Assembly (NCBI GenBank): GCA_016192455.1
Contig: JACPUC010000007.1
Span: forward strand, 1-64,000
Direction: 5' to 3'
DNA from: Candidatus Tectimicrobiota bacterium
GTDB lineage: Bacteria > JACPUC01
Length of the DNA stretch: 64,000 bases
Shown here in pieces: positions 7,213-16,336 of this stretch (positions within the stretch are counted from its first letter, which is position 1; each line of letters starts with the position of its first letter). Under the pieces are notes generated by a model that had not been told where the DNA came from, ran no database searches, and worked only from the letters and a program-made list of their open reading frames with translations. The position numbers and the translations under genes are program-made.

Positions 7213-8235
7213 TCACGCCAGCACGTGGCGACAGAGCTGCAGGACGTTGCGGATCGCCTCTTGGGGGCTGGGTCCCACGGGGAGGAGGGTGTGGACGTGC
7301 ACCTTGGCGGGGTCGAAGGCGCGCAGTTGCGCGGCGCACTGCTCGACCGTGCCGGCGACGGCAAAGCAGGCGATGATGTCGTCGTTGACCAGCGGCAGGG
7401 CGGCCTCGCGGCCCTTCTCCTGGAGGGCCTGCCGCAGCTTCAGGGCGGCGGCAAAGAAGCCGAGGGCCTTCATGACCTTGTCGGTGTGCGGCGAACCGAT
7501 GTAGTAGCTGAGGAGGTGGCGGGCCGAGGCGCGCGCCACGTCGGCGTCCGCGTGCACCGAGGTGATGGTGTAGCGGGTGACGGTGAGGTCTGCCGCCGAC
7601 CGTCCCGCCTTGGCGGCCGCGTCATACAGCGTGCCCAAGGCGCCGTCGAGCCAGGCGCGCATGCAGAGGGCCGGCAGGATGACGCCCTGCGCCATCTCGC
7701 CGGCAAGTTGCAGGGACTTCTCGTTATACGAGCCGAGGAAGATCGGCACCTCCGGTCGCGGCGCCGTGAACCCCAGGTGGGTCGCCTCGAAGGAGTAGAA
7801 GCTGCCCTGGAAGCTCACCGTCTCGCCCGCAAGGAAGCGCTTGATGACGGTAACGTACTCCCGCAGGCGCCGCACGGGCAGGTTGGTGGCGATGCCTTGC
7901 TGCTCGAGAATCTGGCGCATGCCGATGCCGAGGCCGAGCAGGCAGCGGCCCTCGGCAAGCTCGTCGAGCTGGGCGATGGTGCGGGCCACGGTGAGCGGCG
8001 AGCGGTAGCCGATGGGTAGGATGCCGGTGCCCAGGCGAATCGTCCGGGTGGCGCCGGCCATGGCGGATAGCGGTACGATGGCCTCGCGGTAGACCGGCGC
8101 CTCCGGCATCCAGACCATCTCGACGCCGAGGGCCTCGGCATCGCGCGCCAGGTGGATGATCTCGGCAAGCGTCAACTCCGGCGCCCCGGGGTACATCGCC
8201 GGCGGGAACATCCCCACATTCAGGCCAAGCCGCAT
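7213..8235 (-). CDS. LLM-class flavin/F420-dependent oxidoreductase
   Basis: 340 residues from ATG 8235 (RBS GGGGGGAGGT). A luciferase-like TIM barrel: LGLNVGMFPP at the N-terminus, DAEALGVEMVWMPEA near residue 30, GTGILPIGYRSPLTVARTIA near 70 and LGLGIGM near 100. Family members reduce or oxidise substrates with FMN or F420; the cofactor and substrate cannot be told from sequence alone. An aliphatic-substrate-type binding protein gene lies 152 bp upstream on the same strand, so a role such as SsuD-like monooxygenation of an imported compound is possible. Confidence 0.8.
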   Translation of the reverse strand: MRLGLNVGMFPPAMYPGAPELTLAEIIHLARDAEALGVEMVWMPEAPVYREAIVPLSAMAGATRTIRLGTGILPIGYRSPLTVARTIAQLDELAEGRCLLGLGIGMRQILEQQGIATNLPVRRLREYVTVIKRFLAGETVSFQGSFYSFEATHLGFTAPRPEVPIFLGSYNEKSLQLAGEMAQGVILPALCMRAWLDGALGTLYDAAAKAGRSAADLTVTRYTITSVHADADVARASARHLLSYYIGSPHTDKVMKALGFFAAALKLRQALQEKGREAALPLVNDDIIACFAVAGTVEQCAAQLRAFDPAKVHVHTLLPVGPSPQEAIRNVLQLCRHVLA

Positions 8236-8387
8236 CGCCCACCTCCCCCCGCAGTCCGACCGCACGCTCCAGGGCGCCAGCGCACTTCCCGAGGAAGCCG
8301 GTCACCCGCCCGGTTGCTGCCGAGGATGGAGGGACGCACCGGGCGTCCCCCCTTCCTCTCTTCCCGCGCGCCGCGCCGCGCCGGCTG

Positions 8388-9392
8388 CTATTGGGAGGCA
8401 ATGCTGGCGATGATGTCACTCGCGGGGAAGCTCTTCGCAATGAGCTTCTGCTCCGCCGCGGCGTCGATGATCGGCTGCACGTCGGCAGGCTTCAAATCGG
8501 TCCCATAGGCTGAGAGAACGATCCCCTTCACCACGTCTTCGCTGAGCTTCGTGTTGGCGGCGATGATTGCCGGCACCTCATTGGGGTGATCGAGGATGTA
8601 GCGCTGCGCTCCCTTGATGGCGCGCACGAAGGCGCGGGCGGTCTCGCCGTTCTTCTCGATCCAGGACTTCTTGCTGAACCAGCCGCCGATCAGGTAGCGA
8701 TTCGCCAGCAGTCCCCCGAAGTTGCCGCGCGAGATGACCTTGCCCGTCCCCTTCTTGACCATGAAGGTCACGAATGGCTCCACCTGGCCGGCCACGTCCA
8801 CCCGGCCCTGCTCGACGGGCACCGTCATCTGCGGGAAGGGAATCTCGACGATCTTCACCTTCTCCAGGGGCACCCCCGCCTTGGCGAGCTGGTAGCGCAA
8901 GCCCAGGTAGCTGATGCTGCCGATCACGTTGATGGCGACCGTCTTGCCCGCCAGGTCCTTCATCGAGTTGATGCTCGGGTCATTGGCGCGGGCCGTCCAG
9001 CCGAAGCCGCTGTTGTTGGGCAACTGCACGAAGGCTCCCGGCGCGATGAACTGCACGTCGAAGCCTTTGCTGTGCGCGTTGAGGAGGGAGACCGCCTCCG
9101 TAAACCCGGCGTCGATGGAGCCGCCCTCGATGGCGGGCATCTGCACGGCGCCGCCGGCCATGATCTGGGCTTCGATCTCGAGGCCTTCCTTCTTAAAGAA
9201 GCCGCGGTCCTTGGCCACCATGTAGGAGAGACAATCGGCCACCGGCAGGTAGGCGATGCGCATCTTCGCGGCCTGCGCCGGCGGCGCCGCCGCCAGCGTT
9301 GCCAGCAGCCCGAGCACCAGGGCCGCCGACAGCGCGGCGCGTTTCAGAGTGACTCTACGACCCAACCATGAACGCTTGGCGCGTGATTCCAT
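8388..9392 (-). CDS. NitT/TauT-family ABC transporter substrate-binding protein
   Basis: 334 residues. Signal peptide at residues 1-41 (AALVLGLLATLAAAPPAQAA), then KMRIAYLPVADCLSYMVAKD and GFFKKEGLEIE, the usual opening of SsuA/TauA/THI5-like binding proteins, and GQVEPFVTFMV later. No permease or ATPase genes are adjacent; the nearest set (12004-13910) has its own binding protein. It likely feeds a nitrate, sulfonate or pyrimidine-type importer; the substrate is unknown. Confidence 0.8.
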   Translation of the reverse strand: MESRAKRSWLGRRVTLKRAALSAALVLGLLATLAAAPPAQAAKMRIAYLPVADCLSYMVAKDRGFFKKEGLEIEAQIMAGGAVQMPAIEGGSIDAGFTEAVSLLNAHSKGFDVQFIAPGAFVQLPNNSGFGWTARANDPSINSMKDLAGKTVAINVIGSISYLGLRYQLAKAGVPLEKVKIVEIPFPQMTVPVEQGRVDVAGQVEPFVTFMVKKGTGKVISRGNFGGLLANRYLIGGWFSKKSWIEKNGETARAFVRAIKGAQRYILDHPNEVPAIIAANTKLSEDVVKGIVLSAYGTDLKPADVQPIIDAAAEQKLIAKSFPASDIIASIASQ

Positions 9393-9548
9393 AAGCTCCT
9401 CCTGGCTCTGTGGACGTGAAGGTGACGTATGGCGAGCGGACCCAGCGCGGGCCGCTCGCAGCCGTAAACAGCAGGAGGCAGCGGACCCGCTGCTGCTGCC
9501 CGAAGAGACCCACGCGCCGCGGCGCCGTGCCGCGGCCGGTGTGGGCTC

Positions 9549-10985
9549 TCACTGCACTGAACTGCGACCGCCGACGAGCGCCGCAGCCCGGCGCAGGCGC
9601 CGCAGCACGGCCTCTCGACCGAGCATCTGCATCACCTCGTAGATGCCGGGGCTGACCGTGCTGCCGGTGAGCGCCACGCGCACCGGCTGCGCGATGGCGA
9701 CCATCTTCACGCCGCGCTCCTCGCAGATGCCGTTGAAGATCGGCGTCAGTGTCGCCTCGGAAAGTTCGTCCAGGCGCTCGACATGCGCCGCCACCTCCTC
9801 GAGGATGCCCACGGTCTCGGGGACGAGGAACTTGCGCTCCGCCTTGGCGTCGTAGCTCACCTCGTCGAGGAAGTAGATCGTGGCGGCGGTGGTCATCTCC
9901 TCGAGGGTCTTGCTGCGCTCCCGCAACGCCGCCGCTGCCTGCCGCAGCTTGGTCGCTTCGGCGGCGCTCCCGTTCAGGATGACGCCGTGGGCCGGCAGTC
10001 GCCGTGCTACCTCCCGCGCCAGCTCCTCCATCGAGGTCTGACGCAGGTACAGCCCGTTGAGCCAAAGGAGCTTCTCCGGGTTGAACGCCGACGCGGTCTT
10101 GCCGACATCCTGAATGGAGAAGAGGCGGATGAGATCCTGGAGGCTGAAGACCTCCTGATCGCCGTGCGACCAGCCAAGGCGCGCGAGGTAGTTGACGAGA
10201 GCCTGGGGGAAGTAACCGAGGTCGCGGTAGGCGAGGACGGAGGTGGCGCCGTGGCGCTTGCTGAGGCGCGCCTTGTCGGTCCCCAGGATGAGCGGCGCGT
10301 GGGCGAACCGGGGCACGGGGTAGCCGAGTCCCTGGTAGAGCTGAATCTGCCGCGGCGTGTTGTTGAGGTGATCGTTGCCCCGGATGACGTGGGTGATGCC
10401 CATCGTCGCGTCATCCACCACGACGGCGAAGTTATAGGTCGGCGTGCCGTCGGAGCGCTGGATGACCAAGTCGTCGAGCTCGGCGTTGTTGAAGCGCACC
10501 TCGCCCAGGATGAGGTCGTGCACCACGGTGTCGCCGGCGGCCTCCGTCTTGAAGCGCACCACCGGCGGCACTCCCGGCACGGGTGCGCTGCGGGCGCGGC
10601 AGCGGCCGTCGTAGCGCGGCTTCTCGCCGCGGGCCTTGGCGGCCTCGCGCATCGCCTCGAGCTCCTCCTTCGAACAATAGCAGCGGTAGGCCTTGCCGGC
10701 CGCCAGGAGGCGCTGCGCCGCCTCGTCGTAGAAGGCGCGGCGCTGCGTCTGCAGGTAGGGCCCCTCGTCCCAGTCGAGGCCCAGCCAGCGCAGGCTCTCC
10801 AGGATGGCCTGGATCGACTCCGCGGTGGAGCGCTCGGCGTCGGTGTCCTCGATGCGCAGGATGAAGCTTCCCCCCTGGTGGCGGGCTTCCAGCCAGTTGA
10901 AGAGCGCCGTGCGGGCGCCGCCGATGTGGAGGTGGCCGGTGGGACTCGGCGCGAAGCGCACCCGCAGCGGTGGCGAGGCGTTCAT
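9549..10985 (-). CDS. gltX: Glutamate--tRNA ligase
   Basis: 478 residues from ATG 10985, which overlaps the end of the Memo-like gene by 4 nt (ATGA). The class I signature is at residues 10-26 (RFAPSPTGHLHIGGART, HIGH element HLHIGG), and the KMSKS element reads ARLSKRHGATSV near residue 241. CYCSKEELEAMREAAKARG is typical of bacterial GluRS. It charges tRNA-Glu in the cytoplasm. An upstream extension of the frame lies inside the preceding gene and is rejected. Confidence 0.95.
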   Translation of the reverse strand: MNASPPLRVRFAPSPTGHLHIGGARTALFNWLEARHQGGSFILRIEDTDAERSTAESIQAILESLRWLGLDWDEGPYLQTQRRAFYDEAAQRLLAAGKAYRCYCSKEELEAMREAAKARGEKPRYDGRCRARSAPVPGVPPVVRFKTEAAGDTVVHDLILGEVRFNNAELDDLVIQRSDGTPTYNFAVVVDDATMGITHVIRGNDHLNNTPRQIQLYQGLGYPVPRFAHAPLILGTDKARLSKRHGATSVLAYRDLGYFPQALVNYLARLGWSHGDQEVFSLQDLIRLFSIQDVGKTASAFNPEKLLWLNGLYLRQTSMEELAREVARRLPAHGVILNGSAAEATKLRQAAAALRERSKTLEEMTTAATIYFLDEVSYDAKAERKFLVPETVGILEEVAAHVERLDELSEATLTPIFNGICEERGVKMVAIAQPVRVALTGSTVSPGIYEVMQMLGREAVLRRLRRAAALVGGRSSVQ

Positions 10986-11812
10986 TGGATGATGACTCCG
11001 GCATACCCGACGACGTGCTGGTAATCCCCGTTGATGTCGCCGGAGGTCATGTAGTGGACCAGCTCGGCCCGCGTGGCGCCCAGGGAGGCGCAGGCCAGCA
11101 GCGCCGTGGTGGTGGGGATCAGCCCGCACATGCTGATGCCGTGCTGCAGGACGAGGTCGTAGAGCCCCCGGGGATCGAGCGCCAGCATGCGCTCGATGGC
11201 GCAGTGGTCGAGGCGGCTGGCCTCGGTCTGAGGCTCGTCGTGGCTCATGTCGCTGCTGGCGATGATGAGGACCGGCCCTTCCGTGAACGAGGCGACGGCC
11301 GCGGCGATGGCGGCGGCCACGTCCTCGCACAGGGCATAGGAGCGCTCGCGCAGGCAGATCGGCACGAACCGGAACCCCGAGGTGAGGTGCTGGAGGAAGG
11401 GGAGTTGCACCTCAATGGCGTGCTCGAAGCGGTGCGCCAGCGCGTCGGCCCGCAAGAAGCGGGAGTGGGCGAGGATGCGGAGGGCCAGGTCGTGGTCGAT
11501 GTCCACCGCGCCATCGGGCGTCTCCCACGGTCCCTCCACCATGATCGAGGCGGCTGGCCCGAGCCCGGTATGGCTCGGGCAGAGGATGATGAAGCGGCAC
11601 TCGCCGGCCGCGCCAACCTCCCCGTGGAGGTCCAGGCTGGCGTAGACGGCTCCCGCAACCTGCCCGGAGTACCTGATTCCGGCGTGCGGCACGACCACAC
11701 CGAGGGCGCGCTGGAGGGGCCTGCCGGCCCGCAGGTACTGCGCGATCTCGGCGTGCAGGTCCTTGGGATTGCTTGGGTAGAACGTGCCGGCGACGGCGCA
11801 GGGACGAACCAT
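10982..11812 (-). CDS. amrB: AmmeMemoRadiSam system protein B (Memo-like)
   Basis: 276 residues. Family hallmarks: MVRPCAVAGTFYPSNP at the start, VVVPHAGIRYSGQVAG near 40, LCPSHTGLG near 78, SSDMSHDE near 187 and GLIPTTTALLA near 232. The His and acidic residues correspond to the metal site of Memo/LigB-fold proteins. The family usually co-occurs with a radical SAM (AmmeMemoRadiSam protein A) partner; none is seen here. The cellular role is unproven. It is translationally coupled to gltX. Confidence 0.88.
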   Translation of the reverse strand: MVRPCAVAGTFYPSNPKDLHAEIAQYLRAGRPLQRALGVVVPHAGIRYSGQVAGAVYASLDLHGEVGAAGECRFIILCPSHTGLGPAASIMVEGPWETPDGAVDIDHDLALRILAHSRFLRADALAHRFEHAIEVQLPFLQHLTSGFRFVPICLRERSYALCEDVAAAIAAAVASFTEGPVLIIASSDMSHDEPQTEASRLDHCAIERMLALDPRGLYDLVLQHGISMCGLIPTTTALLACASLGATRAELVHYMTSGDINGDYQHVVGYAGVIIQ

Positions 11813-12003
11813 GGCTCCGTGTTCCCCTTCAGGTGTGGAAACCTGCCGGTGCGGCAGGCAGGTCAGGGTCTCCCTCGGCTGCTCGATCCGTGGGGTGCTC
11901 GAGGGGACGACCTCCTCGCGGGCAAGTCACCCCGCTTCCTCGGCAACCCTGCCATCGAAGCGCCGGGAGACGTTGCGCCCCGCGGCGGCTGCCGGCGGCC
12001 GCC

Positions 12004-12804
12004 TCACTCCTCCATGCCAACCTCGATCCCGCCCTTGGCTTCCAGGATGGAGAGAATCTCGTCGTGGTACTGGCGGGCTAGCTTGGGGTTCTGGGCCACC
12101 TCGGGTGGAATCCGCACCTCGCCGATGAGGTGCGCCGGCGCCCCGAAGATGAGAATGCGGTTGCCCAGCTCGATGGCTTCCTCGATGCTGTGGGTCACCA
12201 TGAGGAAGGTGATCTGCTCCTCGTGGGCCAGCTTGATGAAGTCGCGCCGCAAGCGCTGCGCCGTCACTTCGTCGAGACCTCCGAACGCCTCGTCCATGAG
12301 CAGGATTTCCGGCGAGGTCGCAAAGGCCCGCGCAATGTTGACGCGCTGCCGCATGCCGCCGGAGAGCTCGTTGGCGTACGAGTGCTCGAAGCCGCGCAAG
12401 CCCAGCTTGCGCAGCCAGTGCTCGGCCCGGGCGCGCTGCTCCTGCTCGGGAACGCGCAGGATCTCCAGGCCGAGCTTGGCGTTCTCCGTGGCGGTGCGCC
12501 AGGGCAGCAGGCGATCCTCCTGGTAGATGCGCGTAATCCTGCCGTACGAACGCTTCAGGAACTGCTTCACCGGCTGGCCGTCGATGAGGAGCGAGCCGCT
12601 GCTCACCTCCTTGAGACCGAGCAGGCAATCGAAGAAGACCGATTTCCCCGCCCCTGTCTTGCCGACGATGACGAGGTACTCTCCTTCCTTGACCGTGAAG
12701 GTGAGGTCCTTGATGGCGGTGATCTTCAGGCCATGCTTCTTCTGCGTGAAGGTCTTGGCGATGTTCTGCACCACGATCTTCGCTGGCGCGGCGTTCCCGT
12801 TCAT
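12004..12804 (-). CDS. NitT/TauT-type ABC transporter ATP-binding protein
   Basis: 266 residues. Walker A is GKTGAGKS near residue 48 (Lys-Thr after Gly instead of the common PSG), Q-loop IYQEDRLLPWRT near 93, signature LSGGM near 146, Walker B ILLMDEAFGGLDE near 166 and switch His in VTHSIEE near 200. It energises the permease encoded just upstream (12972-13910). Substrate unknown. 191 bp separate it from the Memo-like gene; this gap holds nothing I recognise. Confidence 0.85.
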   Translation of the reverse strand: MNGNAAPAKIVVQNIAKTFTQKKHGLKITAIKDLTFTVKEGEYLVIVGKTGAGKSVFFDCLLGLKEVSSGSLLIDGQPVKQFLKRSYGRITRIYQEDRLLPWRTATENAKLGLEILRVPEQEQRARAEHWLRKLGLRGFEHSYANELSGGMRQRVNIARAFATSPEILLMDEAFGGLDEVTAQRLRRDFIKLAHEEQITFLMVTHSIEEAIELGNRILIFGAPAHLIGEVRIPPEVAQNPKLARQYHDEILSILEAKGGIEVGMEE

Positions 12805-12971
12805 GGCGAGTCTCTACGTTCCTGCGAGCCGGCGCCTGGCCAGGCGCGACATGGAGAGGTCGGGGAGATGAACCGGCGACTCCCCCCGGCGGTGCGGGCC
12901 TCGGCTGCCCTAGGGGAGCGCGGCGCGCCGAGAATCGAACCCTCCGCAACTTCCCAGCCGGGCGCCGGGGA

Positions 12972-13910
12972 TCATCCCGTCACCTCATGCAGGCGCCAGC
13001 GCAGCACCTTCAGCTCGAGCGCCTCCACCACCACCTCCAGAACCTGCAGCATGAAGATCATCCACAGCGTCCAGGCGAGGACCATGGACATCTCAAAGCT
13101 GTCCATCGCCAGGCTCAACTCCTTGCCGATGCCGGTGGGAGCGCCCACGAGCTCGGCAACAATGACGATGCGCACCGCCACGCCGATGTTGATCTTGGTG
13201 GCCGTAAAGGCGTAGGCCTTCACCTGGGGCCAGTAGAGGATGCGGACCATCTGCCAGTGCGAAGCGCCGAATGAGAGCACCATGTCGGTGATCTTCTGGT
13301 CGATGGCATGGATGCCGTCGTAGATGTTGAAGACGTAGATCGGACCGCACACCGCAAGGAGAACGAAGCCGATGCGAATCTCGGTGACATTGAACCAGAT
13401 GATCACGATGATCACCCAGTTGAGCGCCGGGACCCCCATCCAGAACTTCAACACGGGCCGGAAGTAATCATCGAAGCCTCGGAACATCCCCATCACAATG
13501 CCGATGGGGATACCGATCAGGAGGGACGCCAGGAGCGCCCCAGTGAGGCGGGCCCAGGTGATGAAGCCGCCGTACAGGAGTTCCGGGGTGACGATGATGC
13601 GCACGAAGTCGCGCAGGATCGCCGGCACGCCGGGGATGATGTACGCCGGGGCGAAGAGGGAGAGGATCTGCCAGCAGAGGGCCACGCCGAGGAAGGCCGC
13701 GATCGGTTTCCAGGAGAACTCTCCGCGGAACCACTTCAGGAGGCCGAGCTGCGTCGCCGGAGCCACAAGCCCCTCCTCGGCGATCTCGATCTGCCAATCC
13801 TGATGCGGCTTCCAGCCCTTGCCGGCGCTCCACGGGGGCGGCGCTTCCAGATCGCGCGCGGGAGCCGCCTGCTGCGGCGATTCGCGCTTCCGCCCTACTC
13901 CGGCATCCAT
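12972..13910 (-). CDS. NitT/TauT-type ABC transporter permease
   Basis: 312 residues with a ~60-residue polar N-terminal extension (rich in Pro and charged residues), then about six membrane segments (FLGVALCWQILSLFAP, LTGALLASLLIGIPIGIVMG, WVIIVIIWFN, IGFVLLAVCGPIYVFN). The EAA-type loop is around DMVLSFGASHWQMVRILYWP. It matches SsuC/TauC-like permeases. Start ATG 13910 has GAGAGGG upstream. It lies between the binding-protein and ATPase genes, completing an importer. Confidence 0.83.
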   Translation of the reverse strand: MDAGVGRKRESPQQAAPARDLEAPPPWSAGKGWKPHQDWQIEIAEEGLVAPATQLGLLKWFRGEFSWKPIAAFLGVALCWQILSLFAPAYIIPGVPAILRDFVRIIVTPELLYGGFITWARLTGALLASLLIGIPIGIVMGMFRGFDDYFRPVLKFWMGVPALNWVIIVIIWFNVTEIRIGFVLLAVCGPIYVFNIYDGIHAIDQKITDMVLSFGASHWQMVRILYWPQVKAYAFTATKINIGVAVRIVIVAELVGAPTGIGKELSLAMDSFEMSMVLAWTLWMIFMLQVLEVVVEALELKVLRWRLHEVTG

Positions 13911-14066
13911 ACAGGCAGCCCTCTCTGGCGCCTCGTATCTCTAAGAGCCGGCGCGGGGAAGACGCTCCGTCCCCCCGCACCGAGGCGCATCATCCCCGCG
14001 GCCGCCAGGGCGGGAACGTCGCTCCAGGCTCGCCCCGCGGCGCCGCGCGTTCCCGGCCTGCCCGGC

Positions 14067-15089
14067 TCACCCCTTGAGCTGCGGCCAGGGGTAGAAGATG
14101 CCATCGTTCGGCATTTCATCGAGGAAACCGACGTCAATGAACGCCTGGAGAGATTTCTTGATGTTCTCTTTCTGTTGAATGGCCGGCTCGATGCGGAACT
14201 CCACGAGCTTCTTCGCAATCGTGTAGTGGAGCACCTTCTCCGGCAGCTTCGTCAGCTCCGCCACGAGGGAGACCGCCTCGTTCTGCTGCTCGAGCCAGAA
14301 GCGCGCCGCATCCCGATAGGCCAGGTACAGGGAACGGATGCGTTCGGGGTCCTCCTCAAGCCAGTCCTTGAAGGCGTAGTCCCCCAAGTACCAGACCGGT
14401 TCATCGGCTCCCATCTTCAGGTGCGCTCGGATATCCGCGGTGATGTCGCCGACGATGTGGAAGCCTTTCAGCAGAAGCTCGGGAACGGTTTCTGCCCAGA
14501 CCACGCCGGCGTCGATCTTGCCGACCTCGAGCTGCGTGCGCACGGCGGGCGGCGCGGCTGTGATCAGCTCGAGATCCTTGCGCGAGTTGAGGCCATGCCG
14601 CCGCAGGGCCAGCTCGGTCATGCCGTAGAAGCCCGATCCGGTGGTGGCCGCCATGCGCTTGCCGCGCAGGTCCTCGATGTTCCGAATCTTCGGGTTCTTG
14701 GTCATGATCGCCTGGTTGGCGGTGGAGTACGTGAAGGTGTACTGGATCGGGATGCCTTTGCTGTAGAACTTCGCGGCGTTGTAGAAGGCGGGCGAAAGCG
14801 CCACCGGCGTCTTGCGCTTGGCGAAGTCGGCGTACATCGTCGCCAGGGTCCGATAGCGCGTGATCTTCAGGTCAATGCCGTGCTTCTGGTCGAACTTCTT
14901 CCCCTTGATGATGGCTTCGAGGAATGAGGAGTTCGACGGCGGCGACAGGGTGACGCCTTCCACCACCTTCAGCTTCTGGGCGCGGGCCCGCCGCGGCCGG
15001 ACGAGCGCGCTCCCCGTCAGGAGCATCCCCACCGCGCTGGCCGTGCCCGCCAGAAAAGTGCGCCGACTGAGCGCATCGAACTTGACCAT
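14067..15089 (-). CDS. NitT/TauT-type ABC transporter substrate-binding protein, Tat-exported
   Basis: 340 residues from ATG 15089 (RBS GGAGGAG). A twin-arginine signal, SRRTFLAGTASAVGMLLTG, occupies residues 8-26, so it is exported folded. The mature part begins KLKVVEGVTLSPPSNSSFLE and has the SsuA/NMT1-like pattern (KGKKFDQKHGIDLKITRY; VGKIDAGVVWAETVPELL). First gene of the minus-strand transporter set with the permease and ATPase. Substrate unknown. Confidence 0.83.
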   Translation of the reverse strand: MVKFDALSRRTFLAGTASAVGMLLTGSALVRPRRARAQKLKVVEGVTLSPPSNSSFLEAIIKGKKFDQKHGIDLKITRYRTLATMYADFAKRKTPVALSPAFYNAAKFYSKGIPIQYTFTYSTANQAIMTKNPKIRNIEDLRGKRMAATTGSGFYGMTELALRRHGLNSRKDLELITAAPPAVRTQLEVGKIDAGVVWAETVPELLLKGFHIVGDITADIRAHLKMGADEPVWYLGDYAFKDWLEEDPERIRSLYLAYRDAARFWLEQQNEAVSLVAELTKLPEKVLHYTIAKKLVEFRIEPAIQQKENIKKSLQAFIDVGFLDEMPNDGIFYPWPQLKG

Positions 15090-15359
15090 GGCTGCTCCTC
15101 CTCAGCTTGCATCGCGCCTGTGTGAGTGCTCCCTGCTCCACCTCTGCTGGAGACCCGCGAACGCCGCTCCCGCGCGCCCGCCCGCAGCGCCTCCGGGGAT
15201 GCGCGAGCGCGGGGTCTTCAGCCCTCGCCCAAGCCCCGTGGGTCCCACGCCGCGTGGTGCCGTCGACGGTCTGCCGGGAGCGCGCCAGTCCCCACCAGTC
15301 GTAGCAAACGGCACCCTTCCTGTCAACGCGCAACTCCTTCGCCGGCGCCGCGCGGCCGC

Positions 15360-16088
15360 TTACGGGATGAGCAAGGGCAGGACCTCGCCGGCGGGCGCGA
15401 AGAGCGACTCATCGACCGAGCTTGAAATGGGGGTCGGCTCGAGGTTCACCTCGATGACGTACGCCCCGGCGCGCTTCGCGGTCAGGGGGAGGGAGGCGGC
15501 GGGCTGCACCACCGCCGCCGTGCCGACGACGAGGAAGACCTCCGCCTCGCGGGCAGCCTCGAAGGCCGCCTCGAGCACCGCCTGCGGCAGGGCCTCGCCG
15601 AACCAGACGACATCCGGCCGCGCCAGGGCCTGGCACGTCGGGCAGCGGGGCGGCAGCTCCGGCAGCGGCACGCGCGCGTCCACCAGCGTGCGCTGCTCCG
15701 CGGTGCAGCGCAGCCGCCAGATGTTGCCATGCAGCTCCACCAGACGCCGGCTGCCGGCTTTCGGGTGCAATCCATCGACGTTCTGGGTGATGAGGGAGAA
15801 GTCCGGGCAACGGGCTTCCAGGCGCGCCAGCGCGAGATGCCCCGCGTTCGGCTCCACCTTGGCGATGAGCTGGCGGCGCCAGTCGTACCACTCCCAGACC
15901 AACCGCGGGTCGCGCGCGAACGCCTGGGGGGTGGCGAGGTCCTCGGCGCGGTAGCGCCGCCACAGACCATCCGCGCCGCGGAACGTCGGCACGCCGCTCT
16001 CCGCCGAGATGCCGGCGCCGGTGAGGACCGCAACGCGCCGCGCGGCCGCGAGCTTCTCCAGGGTGCGGGGAGAAGGGGAAGGCGTCAT
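15360..16088 (-). CDS. cobB: NAD-dependent protein deacylase, sirtuin (class III-like)
   Basis: 242 residues. NAD-binding GAGISAESGVPTFRG at residues 24-38, TQNVDGLH at 101-108 and catalytic His120 (ELHGNIW). Tyr68 and Arg71 (WYDWRR) match the YxxR pair that gives SIRT5/CobB-type enzymes affinity for succinyl/malonyl-lysine. Zinc ligands are incomplete: Cys128 is followed by TAEQ where a second Cys is expected, while Cys149 and Cys152 form a normal CxxC. The 270-bp stretch upstream of the neighbouring transporter gene (15090-15359) shows no gene. Confidence 0.88.
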   Translation of the reverse strand: MTPSPSPRTLEKLAAARRVAVLTGAGISAESGVPTFRGADGLWRRYRAEDLATPQAFARDPRLVWEWYDWRRQLIAKVEPNAGHLALARLEARCPDFSLITQNVDGLHPKAGSRRLVELHGNIWRLRCTAEQRTLVDARVPLPELPPRCPTCQALARPDVVWFGEALPQAVLEAAFEAAREAEVFLVVGTAAVVQPAASLPLTAKRAGAYVIEVNLEPTPISSSVDESLFAPAGEVLPLLIP

Positions 16089-16336
16089 GGTTCGGGTTAC
16101 TCGCTGCCGCAGGGACGCAAGAGTCTCTCAGGTGAAGCCGCCGCGCGCCGCACTCCCGCCGCCATCGTAACGGAATTCCCGCCCAGCGGCAAAGGCGCTT
16201 TTCTTGGGAAGTAAAATGAGCCTCAAAGCCGTTACACTGGTTTGGGACGAGATGCCAAGGCGTCGGTCACGTCAAGGTGTTGAAGTGCACCCGACGATGA
16301 TTCATCGCTCGCTTTGGAGTGCAAAGGGGGGAACGC

